57,201 nucleotides of DNA from Bacteriovorax stolpii. Its GTDB lineage: Bacteria; Bdellovibrionota; UBA2428. Positions 1 to 10,946 of the stretch are shown here, piece by piece (position 1 is the stretch's first letter; each line of letters begins with the position of its first letter). The notes beneath the pieces are model-generated. The model saw nothing but the letters and a program-made list of their open reading frames with translations, did no database searches and was not told where the DNA came from. Location of the stretch: NCBI GenBank assembly GCA_945881775.1, contig CAMCVE010000016.1, forward strand, positions 1-57,201. The letters run 5' to 3'. The position numbers and the translations under genes were made by a program.

Positions 1-1065
1 ATCGAGGGGCCTCGCGGCTCTGACGTTCGCACTGTTTTAGGTGAAGTTCTGACCCCAAAATACTCTTTTGAGTCTTTTGTCGTCGGAAAAAGCAACCAAT
101 TCGCTCACGCCTCGGCTTTGGCTGTGGCCAACAAGCCCGGCGTCTACAACCCTCTCTTTATTTCGGGTAAAACCGGCCTCGGCAAAACCCATCTCCTCAA
201 GGCAATCGCGTATCGACTCGCGCAGACGAGCCCCAGCGTTAAAATCTGCTACTGCTCGACTCAAAGGTTTATCGAGGAAGTCATTCAGTCGATTCGTACC
301 GACCAGCGGCATCAGCTTCGCGAGCTCTACAAGAATCAGTGCGATATTTTGCTCATGGATGACATTCAGTTCCTGTCGCGAGCCAACTCTACTCAGGACG
401 AGTTTTTCCATATTTTCAACAGCTTGTACGATGCCGGCAAGCAGATTGTGGTGGCCTCAGACCGCCTTCCAAAAGAGATTCAAGATGTCCATGAGCGCAT
501 TATTTCGCGCTTCGAATGGGGCATGGTTTCTGAGGTTGATGTTCCGGAACTCGAAACCCGCGTCGCTATCCTAAGAACTCGGGCTGAAGCCGAAAAAATT
601 CGTCTCGGTGACGAGGTGGCTTATCTCATCGCTAGCTACGTGAAGTCCAACGTTCGAGAACTCGAGGGTTCTCTAATCAAAATCGCGGCCCACGCAGCCA
701 TGTACAACCAAGAAATCGGCATGGACCTGGTCCGCAAGGTCCTCAAAAACTACATCGCCGAAAAGCAAAAAATCATAACGATCGAGGACATCATTGCCAC
801 GGTTTCTCAGTTCTTCGGCATGAAATCGATCGACATCCGTGGTCCCTCAAGAAAGGGTCCAGTGGCAAAGGCACGTCAGGTTGTGATGTTCCTGGCCCGC
901 GAACTCGGTCAACTCAGCGCTAGCGCCGTCGGTCAAGAGCTAGGCAACAGGCACCACACCACGGTTCTGCATGGTCATTCCTTCATCAAAGAGTCCATGA
1001 ACGAAGACCCCGTTCTAAAGAACCAAGTACGACAGATTGAAAACTCTCTTCAAAATAAGGAGTGA
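1..1065 (+). CDS. dnaA: Chromosomal replication initiator DnaA (5' end outside window)
   Basis: DnaA binds oriC and opens it in its ATP form. The frame is open from base 1, so the true start lies upstream; what is present is the AAA+ domain III and DNA-binding domain IV. Seen: the conserved entry segment ending in VVGKSNQFAHA, Walker A GKTGLGKT (about bases 160-190), Walker B LLMDDIQF (about 350-372), a sensor region RIISRFEWGM, and the C-terminal DnaA signature variant LGNRHHTTVLHG (canonical GGRDHTTVLHA), which contacts DnaA boxes. The missing part should be domains I-II. It precedes the oriC-like intergenic region and dnaN, the usual arrangement. Identity is certain; only the length is unknown. 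Confidence 0.97.
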   Translation: MEGPRGSDVRTVLGEVLTPKYSFESFVVGKSNQFAHASALAVANKPGVYNPLFISGKTGLGKTHLLKAIAYRLAQTSPSVKICYCSTQRFIEEVIQSIRTDQRHQLRELYKNQCDILLMDDIQFLSRANSTQDEFFHIFNSLYDAGKQIVVASDRLPKEIQDVHERIISRFEWGMVSEVDVPELETRVAILRTRAEAEKIRLGDEVAYLIASYVKSNVRELEGSLIKIAAHAAMYNQEIGMDLVRKVLKNYIAEKQKIITIEDIIATVSQFFGMKSIDIRGPSRKGPVAKARQVVMFLARELGQLSASAVGQELGNRHHTTVLHGHSFIKESMNEDPVLKNQVRQIENSLQNKE

Positions 1066-1068
1066 GTG

Positions 1069-1101
1069 GAGCGCGCGAGCATGGACTTAGCTTGTGCGCT
1101 T
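1069..1101 (+). terminator. Stem-loop directly after dnaA
   Basis: A 12-bp stem (1069-1080 with 1090-1101) and 9-nt loop start four bases after the dnaA stop. Three of its pairs are G-U type that form only in the plus-strand transcript, which favours an RNA role for dnaA mRNA. There is no T-run after it, so it may be a weak or factor-assisted terminator or a 3' stabiliser rather than a classical intrinsic terminator. Confidence 0.45.
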
Positions 1102-1116
1102 AGGTAATGAAGAAGC

Positions 1117-1125
1117 TGTGGATAA
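1117..1125 (-). promoter_or_regulatory. DnaA box 1
   Basis: Perfect TGTGGATAA, the reverse complement of consensus TTATCCACA. It is the first half of a 23-bp-period tandem pair. Confidence 0.85.
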
Positions 1126-1139
1126 TTCCATGACGAAGT

Positions 1140-1148
1140 TGTGGATAA
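1140..1148 (-). promoter_or_regulatory. DnaA box 2
   Basis: Perfect TGTGGATAA in the same orientation as box 1, 23 bp downstream. The flanks match box 1 closely (GAAGCTG versus GAAGTTG on the left), so the pair looks like a duplicated unit. Confidence 0.85.
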
Positions 1149-1209
1149 CTCGTGAAATGATCGTGATACCTCACCTAAGACCCTACATTTCACGAAGCCG
1201 TCCTCAAAG

Positions 1210-1218
1210 TTATCCACA
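1210..1218 (+). promoter_or_regulatory. DnaA box 3
   Basis: Perfect TTATCCACA on the plus strand, facing boxes 1 and 2 and lying nearest the AT-rich tract. Confidence 0.85.
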
Positions 1219-1264
1219 GGGAAAGTTGTTTGATACCAGTACGTTAAGTAGTTTCATTCACGCT

Positions 1265-1313
1265 ATTCAACGATACAATAATATTTAACAACAACTAATG
1301 AATTATTAAATAC
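1265..1313. other. AT-rich candidate DNA unwinding element
   Basis: About 80 percent A+T by eye, with runs such as AATAATATTTAACAA and TGAATTATTAAATA. It sits between DnaA box 3 and the dnaN start, where a duplex-unwinding element is expected. It may also contain the dnaN promoter. Confidence 0.6.
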
Positions 1314-1328
1314 AGGGAGCATGAGAGC

Positions 1329-2459
1329 ATGGATTTCAAAATCCAAAAGAAAGATTTCCTAAAAGGTCTCGAGAAGACCCTTACAGTAGTTGAGCGGAGA
1401 AATACGATGCCTTCGCTGAATCATGCTCTTATTGAAGTAAAGGACAATTTTCTTCAGATCTCTGCAACAGACTTAGAGATCTTCACTAGCAGTGAAGTGA
1501 AATGTCAGACTTTGGAGACAGGTCGCCTCGCGATCCCAGCTAAGCAAGTCTATGAGATCGTGAAAGAGTGCGGAGATTCGGACGCTATTCGTCTCAAGGC
1601 CACGGACGCAAATAAGATTGAAATCACTGCAGGGAAATCCAAGTTCAAAATTCTAGGACTGAGCTCAGACTCGTTCCCTCACTTTAAGACCTCTCCTAAA
1701 GGACAACTCTCCAGCGCCAAACTCAAGTGCCGCGATTTTATTCGTCTCCTGCAGAAAACCGAACACGCCATTTGTCTCGAGGAGATTCGTTACTTCCTCA
1801 CGGGCATTTATCTTGAAACAACAGAAGTAAGTGGCGAAATGTTCCTTCGCGCCGTAGCCACCGATGGCCACCGTTTGGCCTTGATGGATATTCCACAAAA
1901 CGAAGTCGGTGAACTTAAACTACAAAAGGGACTTATTATCCCTCGCAAAGGTGCGCTCGAGCTTCGTCGCTTGCTGGAAAGTACAACGGAAGAATACTTC
2001 GAACTCACGGCTGATGAAAATCTTATCAAGGTGCAAGTGGCCGAGAACAATCTCTGGATCCGTCCTATCGACGGAGAATTCCCAGATTATCGCCGCGTTC
2101 TTCCTTCGAACTTGTCTTCGAAGTTAGAAGTTTCGCGTCGCGAGTTGGCCACGAGCCTACGTCGCATGGCTCTGCTCGTATCAGATCGCTCACGAGTGGT
2201 GTCTTTTGATTTCCAAAAGAACAAAATTGTTTTCACAACAGTGAACCCCGACATCGGCGAAGCCAATGACGAAGTTGAAACGGTTTACGACGGTTCTGAG
2301 TTTAAGACGGGCTTCAATGTAAAGTTTTTCACGGATGCCATCGCCAACCTCGATGGTGATGAGCTCACGATCAGCCTCGGTGAAAAACTTCAGCCAGCTC
2401 TGATCACGTGCGCGACAAATCCTGGTTATCAGATCGTCGTCATGCCGATGAGGATCTAA
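1329..2459 (+). CDS. dnaN: DNA polymerase III sliding clamp (beta subunit)
   Basis: The beta clamp is a ring that tethers DNA polymerase III to DNA; 376 residues is the normal length for its three-fold repeated domain. Family hallmarks seen include ISATDLEIF near residue 43, a VATDGHRLAL segment around residue 176, and the C-terminal end reading YQIVVMPMRI, matching the clamp's conserved C-terminus. The ATG at 1329 follows a GGGAG motif about ten bases upstream; an ATG at 1321 is out of frame. It lies directly after oriC and six bases before recF, as part of the replication block. Confidence 0.98.
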   Translation: MDFKIQKKDFLKGLEKTLTVVERRNTMPSLNHALIEVKDNFLQISATDLEIFTSSEVKCQTLETGRLAIPAKQVYEIVKECGDSDAIRLKATDANKIEITAGKSKFKILGLSSDSFPHFKTSPKGQLSSAKLKCRDFIRLLQKTEHAICLEEIRYFLTGIYLETTEVSGEMFLRAVATDGHRLALMDIPQNEVGELKLQKGLIIPRKGALELRRLLESTTEEYFELTADENLIKVQVAENNLWIRPIDGEFPDYRRVLPSNLSSKLEVSRRELATSLRRMALLVSDRSRVVSFDFQKNKIVFTTVNPDIGEANDEVETVYDGSEFKTGFNVKFFTDAIANLDGDELTISLGEKLQPALITCATNPGYQIVVMPMRI

Positions 2460-2465
2460 GTCCTT

Positions 2466-3590
2466 TTGAAGATCGAACGCGTTCGAATCACGGGATTCAA
2501 AAATCTCAAGCAGCTTCAACTGGAGCTGGGAAACGGCGTGAACGGTTTCTGGGGCGAGAACGGTCAAGGCAAAAGCAATCTTTTAGAAGCGCTGTATGTG
2601 AGCGTTAAAGGCGAAAGTTTTCGCCCTTACAGTCATCGCTCGGACTGGTTACCCGATGATGGTTCTGCGTTGTCGGTGCATCTTGAGTGTAGAGATGATG
2701 TCGGGATTCCCTACCACTGTGAAATGTTTCACGACGCAGCTTCAAAGAGCTGGGTTTGGCGACTCAACGACAAGAAGGCTCGCGTTTTGAACCTCGCCGA
2801 AAAGATTCCCATCGTAGTTTTTTCACCTGATGATCATGCCCTGATTCGTGAAGGGCCCGATCATCGCCGCTCTTTTTTGGATTCTGTCCTTGTCGACGTT
2901 TGCCCGGGATATGCTGAAGTTCTCGGTCGTTTCGAGAAGACCTTGAAAAGCCGAAATCGCCTTTTAAAGCAGTATCAACGTGAAGAAATTTCCGACTTCA
3001 CCGCTGAGATGGACTCCTGGAGCCGCACGTTGGCCGTAGAGGCCGAGGGAGTGGCTCTTTTGAGGACTGAGGTCTGGCCGCGTTTTGAAGGCTATTTTAG
3101 GGACGTGGCGGGCCCCCTTTTTGAGGCCTTATCTGGGTCTGTAGGCCTGGTCTTTGAGCAGGATTCGGTCGAAAAAGGGCAGGTTTTTAATAAATTTAAG
3201 TATTATCAAACACTTAAAGAGGAATTTCGGAAGGATTTGGTAACGGGCTGGACCCATAGGGGTCCACAACGCGACGACTTTCGAACAGAGCTCGGGGGAA
3301 TCGACGCACGGAGCAAAGCTTCGCAGGGCCAGGCACGGCTTTTGGCCCTCTCCTTGAAGTGGACCCATGCGTTATGGGTGAGCTTGGAACGGCGCGAAAT
3401 TCCCCTCTTTTTGATTGACGATTTCTCTAATGAATTAGATATTTTAAGGCGCAAAAAACTGTTGGAAATGTTGGGCCAAATTTCCGGTCAAATTCTGATA
3501 ACGGGAACGGATTCCAATACGATTCTCTCCGCGAATTTCGCACAGTCGCGGCACTTCAATGTGCAGCGAGGAGAGATCAGTCCAGCGTAG
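2466..3590 (+). CDS. recF: DNA replication and repair protein RecF
   Basis: RecF is an SMC-like ATPase that helps load RecA at gapped DNA. The 374-residue length is typical. Walker A is GENGQGKSN at residues 30-38. The ABC-type signature reads SQGQARLLALSLK, and Walker B plus D-loop reads LFLIDDFSNELD, where many RecF proteins have LLLDDV/LSELD. The start is a TTG at 2466 (reading MKIERVRITGFKN, the expected N-terminus), six bases after dnaN. The unusual start codon may lower expression relative to the clamp. The order dnaN-recF-gyrB is ancestral. Confidence 0.96.
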   Translation: MKIERVRITGFKNLKQLQLELGNGVNGFWGENGQGKSNLLEALYVSVKGESFRPYSHRSDWLPDDGSALSVHLECRDDVGIPYHCEMFHDAASKSWVWRLNDKKARVLNLAEKIPIVVFSPDDHALIREGPDHRRSFLDSVLVDVCPGYAEVLGRFEKTLKSRNRLLKQYQREEISDFTAEMDSWSRTLAVEAEGVALLRTEVWPRFEGYFRDVAGPLFEALSGSVGLVFEQDSVEKGQVFNKFKYYQTLKEEFRKDLVTGWTHRGPQRDDFRTELGGIDARSKASQGQARLLALSLKWTHALWVSLERREIPLFLIDDFSNELDILRRKKLLEMLGQISGQILITGTDSNTILSANFAQSRHFNVQRGEISPA

Positions 3591-3604
3591 TTTTTTCGTT
3601 TTAG

Positions 3605-6070
<2,466 letters not shown>

Positions 6071-6077
6071 GGACTCT

Positions 6078-8558
6078 ATGGCTGACGAAATCGAAAAAAT
6101 TAAACATCCGTCGATCAATATCGAAGAAGAAATGCAGGGCGCCTACCTCGAGTATTCGATGTCGGTTATTTCGGGTCGCGCGCTTCCTGACGTGCGTGAC
6201 GGACTCAAGCCCGTTCACCGCCGCATCCTCTATGCCATGCACAACCTCGGCGCCACGCACGACAAGAAGTATTTCAAGTCGGCTCGTATCGTTGGTGACG
6301 TCATCGGTAAGTACCATCCGCACGGCGACTCAGCTGTTTACGGAGCGATGGTTCGTATGGCGCAGGATTTCTCTCTTCGTTATCCGATCGTCGATGGCCA
6401 AGGGAACTTTGGCTCCATCGACGGCGACAATGCGGCGGCCATGCGTTACACAGAATCGCGCATGTCCAAGCTCGGGGGACTGCTGCTCTCCGACATCGAG
6501 AAAGAAACGGTGGCCTTCCAGCCCAACTACGACGGCTCGATGGACGAACCCCGCGTCTTGCCGACACGTATTCCTAACTTGCTCATCAACGGCTCGAACG
6601 GCATCGCTGTTGGAATGTCCACAAACATCCCTCCCCACAACCTATCGGAAGTCGTCCAAGCAACCATCGCCTACATCGACGATCATGAAATAACCATTGA
6701 AAAGCTAATGGACTATGTGAAGGGGCCCGACCTTCCTACGGCAGGCATCATCACCAATGTTGCTGGTATCAAGCGCGCGTATCAAACCGGACGGGGATCG
6801 TTCACGATCAAGGGTCGCGCAGAAATCGAACAAATCGGAAAAGACAAGGAAGCAATTATTGTTACCGAGCTTCCGTATCAGGTGAACAAGTCTGACTGGA
6901 TCACCAACATTGCGCGTCTTGTTCGTGAAAAAGAAATTGATGGCATCACCGATCTGCGCGACGAAACGGCGCGCGAAGGGATTCGTGTTGTGATCGAGCT
7001 GCGCAAAGGTGAGAACGCACAAGTTATCTTGAATCATCTCTACGCCAAGACCCAGCTCCAGGTGAACTTCGGGATTATTAACCTCGCCATTGAGAATGGA
7101 CGTCCGCGTCTTTTCAACCTCAAAGACTTTATCCATGCCTTCGTCGACCATCGTCGCGATGTCGTGACTCGCAGAACGGTTTTCGAACTCGCCAAGGCAC
7201 TCGCTCGGGCCCACATCTTAGAAGGCCTTACGATTGCGCTTCAGAACATCGACGAAGTGGTCGAGATCATCAAGAAAGCACCCACGGCAAATGATGCCAA
7301 GCTGAGCCTCGGAGCGAAGTTCGGACTCACGGACATTCAGTCTCAGGCGATTCTCGATATGAGGCTTTCGCGCCTTACGGCCCTTGAAACCAAAAAACTT
7401 TACGACGAGCTGGAAGCTTTGCGCGGCGAGATCGCGGGCTACCGACTCATCCTGTCTGACGACACAGAACTCTTCCGAGTTATTAAGGACGAGCTCCAAG
7501 AGATTCTTGAAAAGTTTGGAGACAAACGCCGTTCTGAGATTTCGCTGGCCGAAGAAAAGGACATGGCCCTCGAAGATTTCGTGCAATCTGAAGACGTGGT
7601 CGTGACAGTCTCGAGCATGGGCTACGCGAAGCGGACCACGGTCGATGTTTACCGCGCTCAAGGGCGCGGAGGTAAAGGAATTAGGGGCGCAAGCACGGGC
7701 TCTGAAGAGGCCGCAGACTACGTGGCCAACATTTTCGTGGGCAACACCCACGACATGCTTCTGTGCTTCTCCAATCTTGGCCGCCTCTTCTGGCTGAAGG
7801 TTTACCAGATACCTGAGATGGCCCGGACAGCACGGGGTCGACCACTTGTGCAGCTTCTTACCATGCAAACGGGCGAATTTATACAATCGATTCTCCCCAT
7901 CAAGGAGTTCACCGAAGACAAGTTTGTCGTTATGGCCACCAAGCAGGGCGTGGTGAAAAAGACCGAGCTGATGGCGTTCTCGAATATTCGCTCGGCGGGA
8001 ATTATCGCAATCAACTTCGATGAAGGCGATCAACTCATTAGCGCGCGCATCTCGACAGGCAAGGACGATATCTTTATGGCCACCAAAGACGGCCAATCGA
8101 TTCGCTACGCCGAAGACGATGTTCGCTCGATGGGCCGCACCGCTCGAGGTGTGAAGGGTATCAGCCTCAGCGAGAACGACGAAGTTGTCGCAATGGAAGT
8201 CTTGCCCGCGGACCCAGCAGAGGCGGATAGAATCCGACTTCTGAGCGTTTCTTCAAAGGGCTATGGCAAGAGGACTCCGCTGGATGAATATCGTCAGCAG
8301 GGTCGAGGTGGAAGCGGGATCATCAATCTCAAAACGGGAGACAAGATCGGCTCACTTGTGAGCGTGAGAGTTGTTCGTGCTGATGATGACGTAATCGTTA
8401 TCAGCAACCAAGGACAACTCATTCGCACTCCAACGAGCACCATCTCTGAGATGGGTCGGGCAACCCAAGGCGTTCGTGTGATCCGCTTGGACGACAACGA
8501 GTCCGTGCAAGCGATTGCGGTTGTCAAAGAGCTCGATGACAAGGAGACGGTGCACTAA
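6078..8558 (+). CDS. gyrA: DNA gyrase subunit A
   Basis: Breakage-reunion subunit of gyrase. The catalytic tyrosine is Tyr124 in [11 protein letters not shown]. The quinolone-determining segment reads [14 protein letters not shown], with Ser85 (E. coli Ser83) kept and Gly89 where E. coli has Asp87. The C-terminal beta-pinwheel carries a GyrA-box variant QGRGGKG at residues 528-534 (canonical QRRGGKG) and a related QGRGGSG nearer the end. A GyrA-box, as opposed to its loss, argues for gyrase rather than ParC. The ATG at 6078 has AAGGA five bases upstream. Length 826 is normal. Confidence 0.97.
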   Translation: MADEIEKIKHPSINIEEEMQGAYLEYSMSVISGRALPDVRDGLKPVHRRILYAMHNLGATHDKKYFKSARIVGDVIGKYHPHGDSAVYGAMVRMAQDFSLRYPIVDGQGNFGSIDGDNAAAMRYTESRMSKLGGLLLSDIEKETVAFQPNYDGSMDEPRVLPTRIPNLLINGSNGIAVGMSTNIPPHNLSEVVQATIAYIDDHEITIEKLMDYVKGPDLPTAGIITNVAGIKRAYQTGRGSFTIKGRAEIEQIGKDKEAIIVTELPYQVNKSDWITNIARLVREKEIDGITDLRDETAREGIRVVIELRKGENAQVILNHLYAKTQLQVNFGIINLAIENGRPRLFNLKDFIHAFVDHRRDVVTRRTVFELAKALARAHILEGLTIALQNIDEVVEIIKKAPTANDAKLSLGAKFGLTDIQSQAILDMRLSRLTALETKKLYDELEALRGEIAGYRLILSDDTELFRVIKDELQEILEKFGDKRRSEISLAEEKDMALEDFVQSEDVVVTVSSMGYAKRTTVDVYRAQGRGGKGIRGASTGSEEAADYVANIFVGNTHDMLLCFSNLGRLFWLKVYQIPEMARTARGRPLVQLLTMQTGEFIQSILPIKEFTEDKFVVMATKQGVVKKTELMAFSNIRSAGIIAINFDEGDQLISARISTGKDDIFMATKDGQSIRYAEDDVRSMGRTARGVKGISLSENDEVVAMEVLPADPAEADRIRLLSVSSKGYGKRTPLDEYRQQGRGGSGIINLKTGDKIGSLVSVRVVRADDDVIVISNQGQLIRTPTSTISEMGRATQGVRVIRLDDNESVQAIAVVKELDDKETVH

Positions 8559-8561
8559 CGC

Positions 8562-9389
8562 GTGACCAAAGATCGGATTGCACCGCCACTTGGACGACAG
8601 GCCCTGAAGGGGCTTGTTTTAGTTTTGTTAACAGCGTGTAGTCTCGGTGTTAGCGACCAGCAGTGGAAGCTTGCCGATAGCTATCTTCAGCAAGGACAGC
8701 ATCTTCGCGCCGTCGAAGAATATTCGCGAATCGTCAATCTCGAGCAAAAGGGTCCCATGGCCGTGAAGGCTCAGGAGCAGATCGCGCTTATTTATGAGCA
8801 GCAGCTCAAGGATTATCCTCGAGCCATACGCGCTCTACGCGATGTTTACCGGCGTGCCGACGATGCTCCCGCCAAGCTGAAGGCTCGTATTCAGATTGCC
8901 AAACTTTATTCGGATCGCATGGGCGATTACATGGCGGCGACCGAAGAATACGAAGTGATCTTTAAAGAATTCGGCGACCAAATGACAGATGGGCCCGATC
9001 TCTATATCGCATGGGCAGAGGCCCTGATGGAGGCCTCCCGCTTTGACGACGCCGCTACTCGCTTGTCACAGTTTCAAACTAAATTTCCGGGTCACAAAGA
9101 GGGACCAAAAGCGTTATTTCTTCTCGCACAAGCCAATCTCGCGGGACGAAACTACGACGTGGCGATCGAAACTTTCCGTGAGATCATTCGCAAGTTCACT
9201 GGAATAGAAGGGTATGACTCCATGGTCGCTGAGAGTTATTATGGACTCGGAATGGCCTTTGAATCGATAGATGATCTCGCGCAAGCACTTGAAGCATTTC
9301 GCGCGAGTCTCGTGACTTACCCGAACCCTAAAGTGGTCGAGTTAAAGATTGATCGATTGCTCAAACGAAAAAAGGAGCGACGCCTCTGA
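8562..9389 (+). CDS. TPR-repeat outer-membrane-type lipoprotein
   Basis: 275 residues with a lipoprotein signal: a hydrophobic LKGLVLVLLTAC run with the lipidated Cys at residue 26. The mature part is built of helix pairs typical of tetratricopeptide repeats, for example YLQQGQHLRAVEEYSRIV and DVAIETFREIIRKF. This resembles the BamD/YbgF style of periplasm-facing TPR lipoproteins, but no specific family is certain. The start is GTG at 8562, three bases after gyrA. Its stop overlaps the hemL start by one base (TGATG), so the two are translationally linked. Exact role unknown; a scaffold for envelope protein complexes is the reasonable guess. Confidence 0.8.
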   Translation: MTKDRIAPPLGRQALKGLVLVLLTACSLGVSDQQWKLADSYLQQGQHLRAVEEYSRIVNLEQKGPMAVKAQEQIALIYEQQLKDYPRAIRALRDVYRRADDAPAKLKARIQIAKLYSDRMGDYMAATEEYEVIFKEFGDQMTDGPDLYIAWAEALMEASRFDDAATRLSQFQTKFPGHKEGPKALFLLAQANLAGRNYDVAIETFREIIRKFTGIEGYDSMVAESYYGLGMAFESIDDLAQALEAFRASLVTYPNPKVVELKIDRLLKRKKERRL

Positions 9390-10699
9390 TGACCAAGCAC
9401 TATCCCTTATCGATGGCCCTTCACGCTAGAGCGCAGAAAACTTTGGTCGGGGGCGTAAATTCTCCGGTGAGAAGTTTCCGCAGAGTAGGGGGGCAGCCCC
9501 TCATGGCGGTTCGTGGCGAAGGTCCTTATCTTTGGGATGCCGATGGAAATCGCTACATCGACACCGTGATGTCCTACGGGCCGCATCTTTTTGGTCATGC
9601 ACACCCCAAGGTTTGCGAGGCTGTGACGAAGGCAATGCGGAATTCCTCCTGTCTTGGGATGAGTTCGGAGGCGGAAATCGAATGGGCCGAACTTCTGCTT
9701 AAACGCCTGCCAAAAGCCGAAAAGGTACGAGCGATGAGCACCGGGACAGAGGCCTGTGCAACGGCGATTCGTCTGGCGCGCGGCTATACCAAACGAGACA
9801 AGATCCTCAAATTTTCGGGACACTACCACGGGCATGTTGATTCGCTGATGGTTGCCGCAGGAAGCGGGCTCGCCACACTCGCCGACGCGAGCCGCCCCGT
9901 GCCCGATAGCGCAGGAATTCCGAAAGCTCTGACGGATCTAGCGGTGGTCTCGGAGTTTAATAACCTGACTCTTTTGGAGGAAGTGTTTCAGCGCCACGGC
10001 AACGAGTTCGCTGCCGCAATTCTTGAACCCGTGATGGGCAACATGGGAGTGATTCCTCCGGATCCAGTGTTTTTGCGCGAACTCAGGGAACTCACGCGGA
10101 CCTACGGAGCTGTGCTGATTTTTGATGAGGTCATGACGGGTCTTCGAGTCGGAAGGAATTCAGCGCAGGGGCTCTTTGGTGTCGAGCCCGACCTCACGTG
10201 TCTTGGGAAAATCATCGGAGGAGGCCTCCCACTTTCAGCGCTCGCGGGCCGAGCTGAGATCATGGACCATTTGGCACCTCTCGGTCCTGTCTACCAGGCA
10301 GGTACACTTTCAGGAAACCCAGTTAGCATTGCAGCCGGAATCGCGATGATGAAATTGATCGACTCCGAGAACCCCTATGAGCGGCTCGAAACGTTTGGTG
10401 CGAAACTACAAGGATGGATATCCGACGAGGCAGCGCGCTGCAGGCTTCCGGTGCGCGTGGAGCGAGTGGCTTCGATGATCAGTGTATTTTTCCGTCAGGA
10501 CAAACTGCGAAATGATCGCGACGCCCTCGCCACGGACGGAAATCTTTTCAACCAATATTTTTGGAACATGCTGGAAGAAGGATTCATGTTGCCGCCTTCT
10601 CCGTATGAGGCATGTTTTCTTGCGACGTCTCACCTGGAGCTGGGAGATGATGTTTGGGCAGCGGGGCTAAGACGTGTCTTCGAACGAATCCGAACCTAA
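9389..10699 (+). CDS. hemL: Glutamate-1-semialdehyde 2,1-aminomutase
   Basis: PLP enzyme converting glutamate-1-semialdehyde to 5-aminolevulinate in the C5 heme pathway, in the cytoplasm. Seen: the N-terminal hallmark GGVNSPVRSF (residues 21-30), STGTEACATAIRLAR for the PLP phosphate region, the pyridine-binding Asp246 in LIFDEVMTG, and the Schiff-base Lys274 in CLGKIIGGGLPL. Length 436 is standard. The ATG overlaps the upstream lipoprotein stop. The last 26 bases overlap the start of atpZ in another frame. Heme supply placed beside ATP synthase genes fits a respiratory theme, though the adjacency alone proves nothing. Confidence 0.97.
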   Translation: MTKHYPLSMALHARAQKTLVGGVNSPVRSFRRVGGQPLMAVRGEGPYLWDADGNRYIDTVMSYGPHLFGHAHPKVCEAVTKAMRNSSCLGMSSEAEIEWAELLLKRLPKAEKVRAMSTGTEACATAIRLARGYTKRDKILKFSGHYHGHVDSLMVAAGSGLATLADASRPVPDSAGIPKALTDLAVVSEFNNLTLLEEVFQRHGNEFAAAILEPVMGNMGVIPPDPVFLRELRELTRTYGAVLIFDEVMTGLRVGRNSAQGLFGVEPDLTCLGKIIGGGLPLSALAGRAEIMDHLAPLGPVYQAGTLSGNPVSIAAGIAMMKLIDSENPYERLETFGAKLQGWISDEAARCRLPVRVERVASMISVFFRQDKLRNDRDALATDGNLFNQYFWNMLEEGFMLPPSPYEACFLATSHLELGDDVWAAGLRRVFERIRT

Positions 10700-10946
10700 G
10701 AAGAAACCCCCCAAGCGCTCCGATCAGAACCTCATGATGGCGTTCCTGGGCGTTGGCCTTTCCATATCCGTGGAGATTGCTGTTTCAACCACGGTGGGTT
10801 GGTGGATTGGCAACTGGGTGGATCAAAAAATGGGCTGGGCCCCCTACGGGATGTTCTGTGGAGTCGTGCTGTTTTTGACCGTATCAATAGTGCATGCGAT
10901 TATTGTTTTGAATCATCTCAACAAACGCATGAACGGATCGGAATGA
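10674..10946 (+). CDS. atpZ: AtpZ/AtpI-family small membrane protein
   Basis: 90 residues: a charged N-terminal tail followed by two membrane helices, about residues 22-45 and 54-78. The segment TVGWWIGNWVDQKMGWAP matches the GxxLDxxxGTSP-type pattern of the AtpZ/AtpI family. These proteins accompany F1Fo ATP synthase operons and help ring assembly or Mg2+ supply. The GTG start at 10674 lies inside the 3' end of hemL. Its stop TGA overlaps the ATG of the next gene (ATGA at 10943-10946). Family call is good; which name (atpI or atpZ) is preferred is uncertain. Confidence 0.75.
   Translation: MSSNESEPKKKPPKRSDQNLMMAFLGVGLSISVEIAVSTTVGWWIGNWVDQKMGWAPYGMFCGVVLFLTVSIVHAIIVLNHLNKRMNGSE

Larger units (their letters stand above)
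1066..1328. other. oriC: Probable chromosomal origin oriC (dnaA-dnaN intergenic)
   Basis: This 263-bp non-coding gap between dnaA and dnaN holds three perfect copies of the DnaA box TTATCCACA: 1117-1125 and 1140-1148 on the minus strand, and 1210-1218 on the plus strand. An AT-rich tract follows at about 1265-1313. The first two boxes lie in near-identical 17-bp repeats set 23 bp apart. Box cluster plus unwinding-type tract next to dnaA is the standard layout of a bacterial oriC. A short open frame across it (1094-1288) looks like chance. Confidence 0.85.

Noticed and set aside
1094-1288. 64-codon open frame in the dnaA-dnaN gap
   Set aside because: It spans all three DnaA boxes and part of the AT-rich tract; better explained as oriC.
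7218-8096. 292-codon open frame on the minus strand
   Set aside because: Antisense to gyrA; no ribosome site or family likeness.
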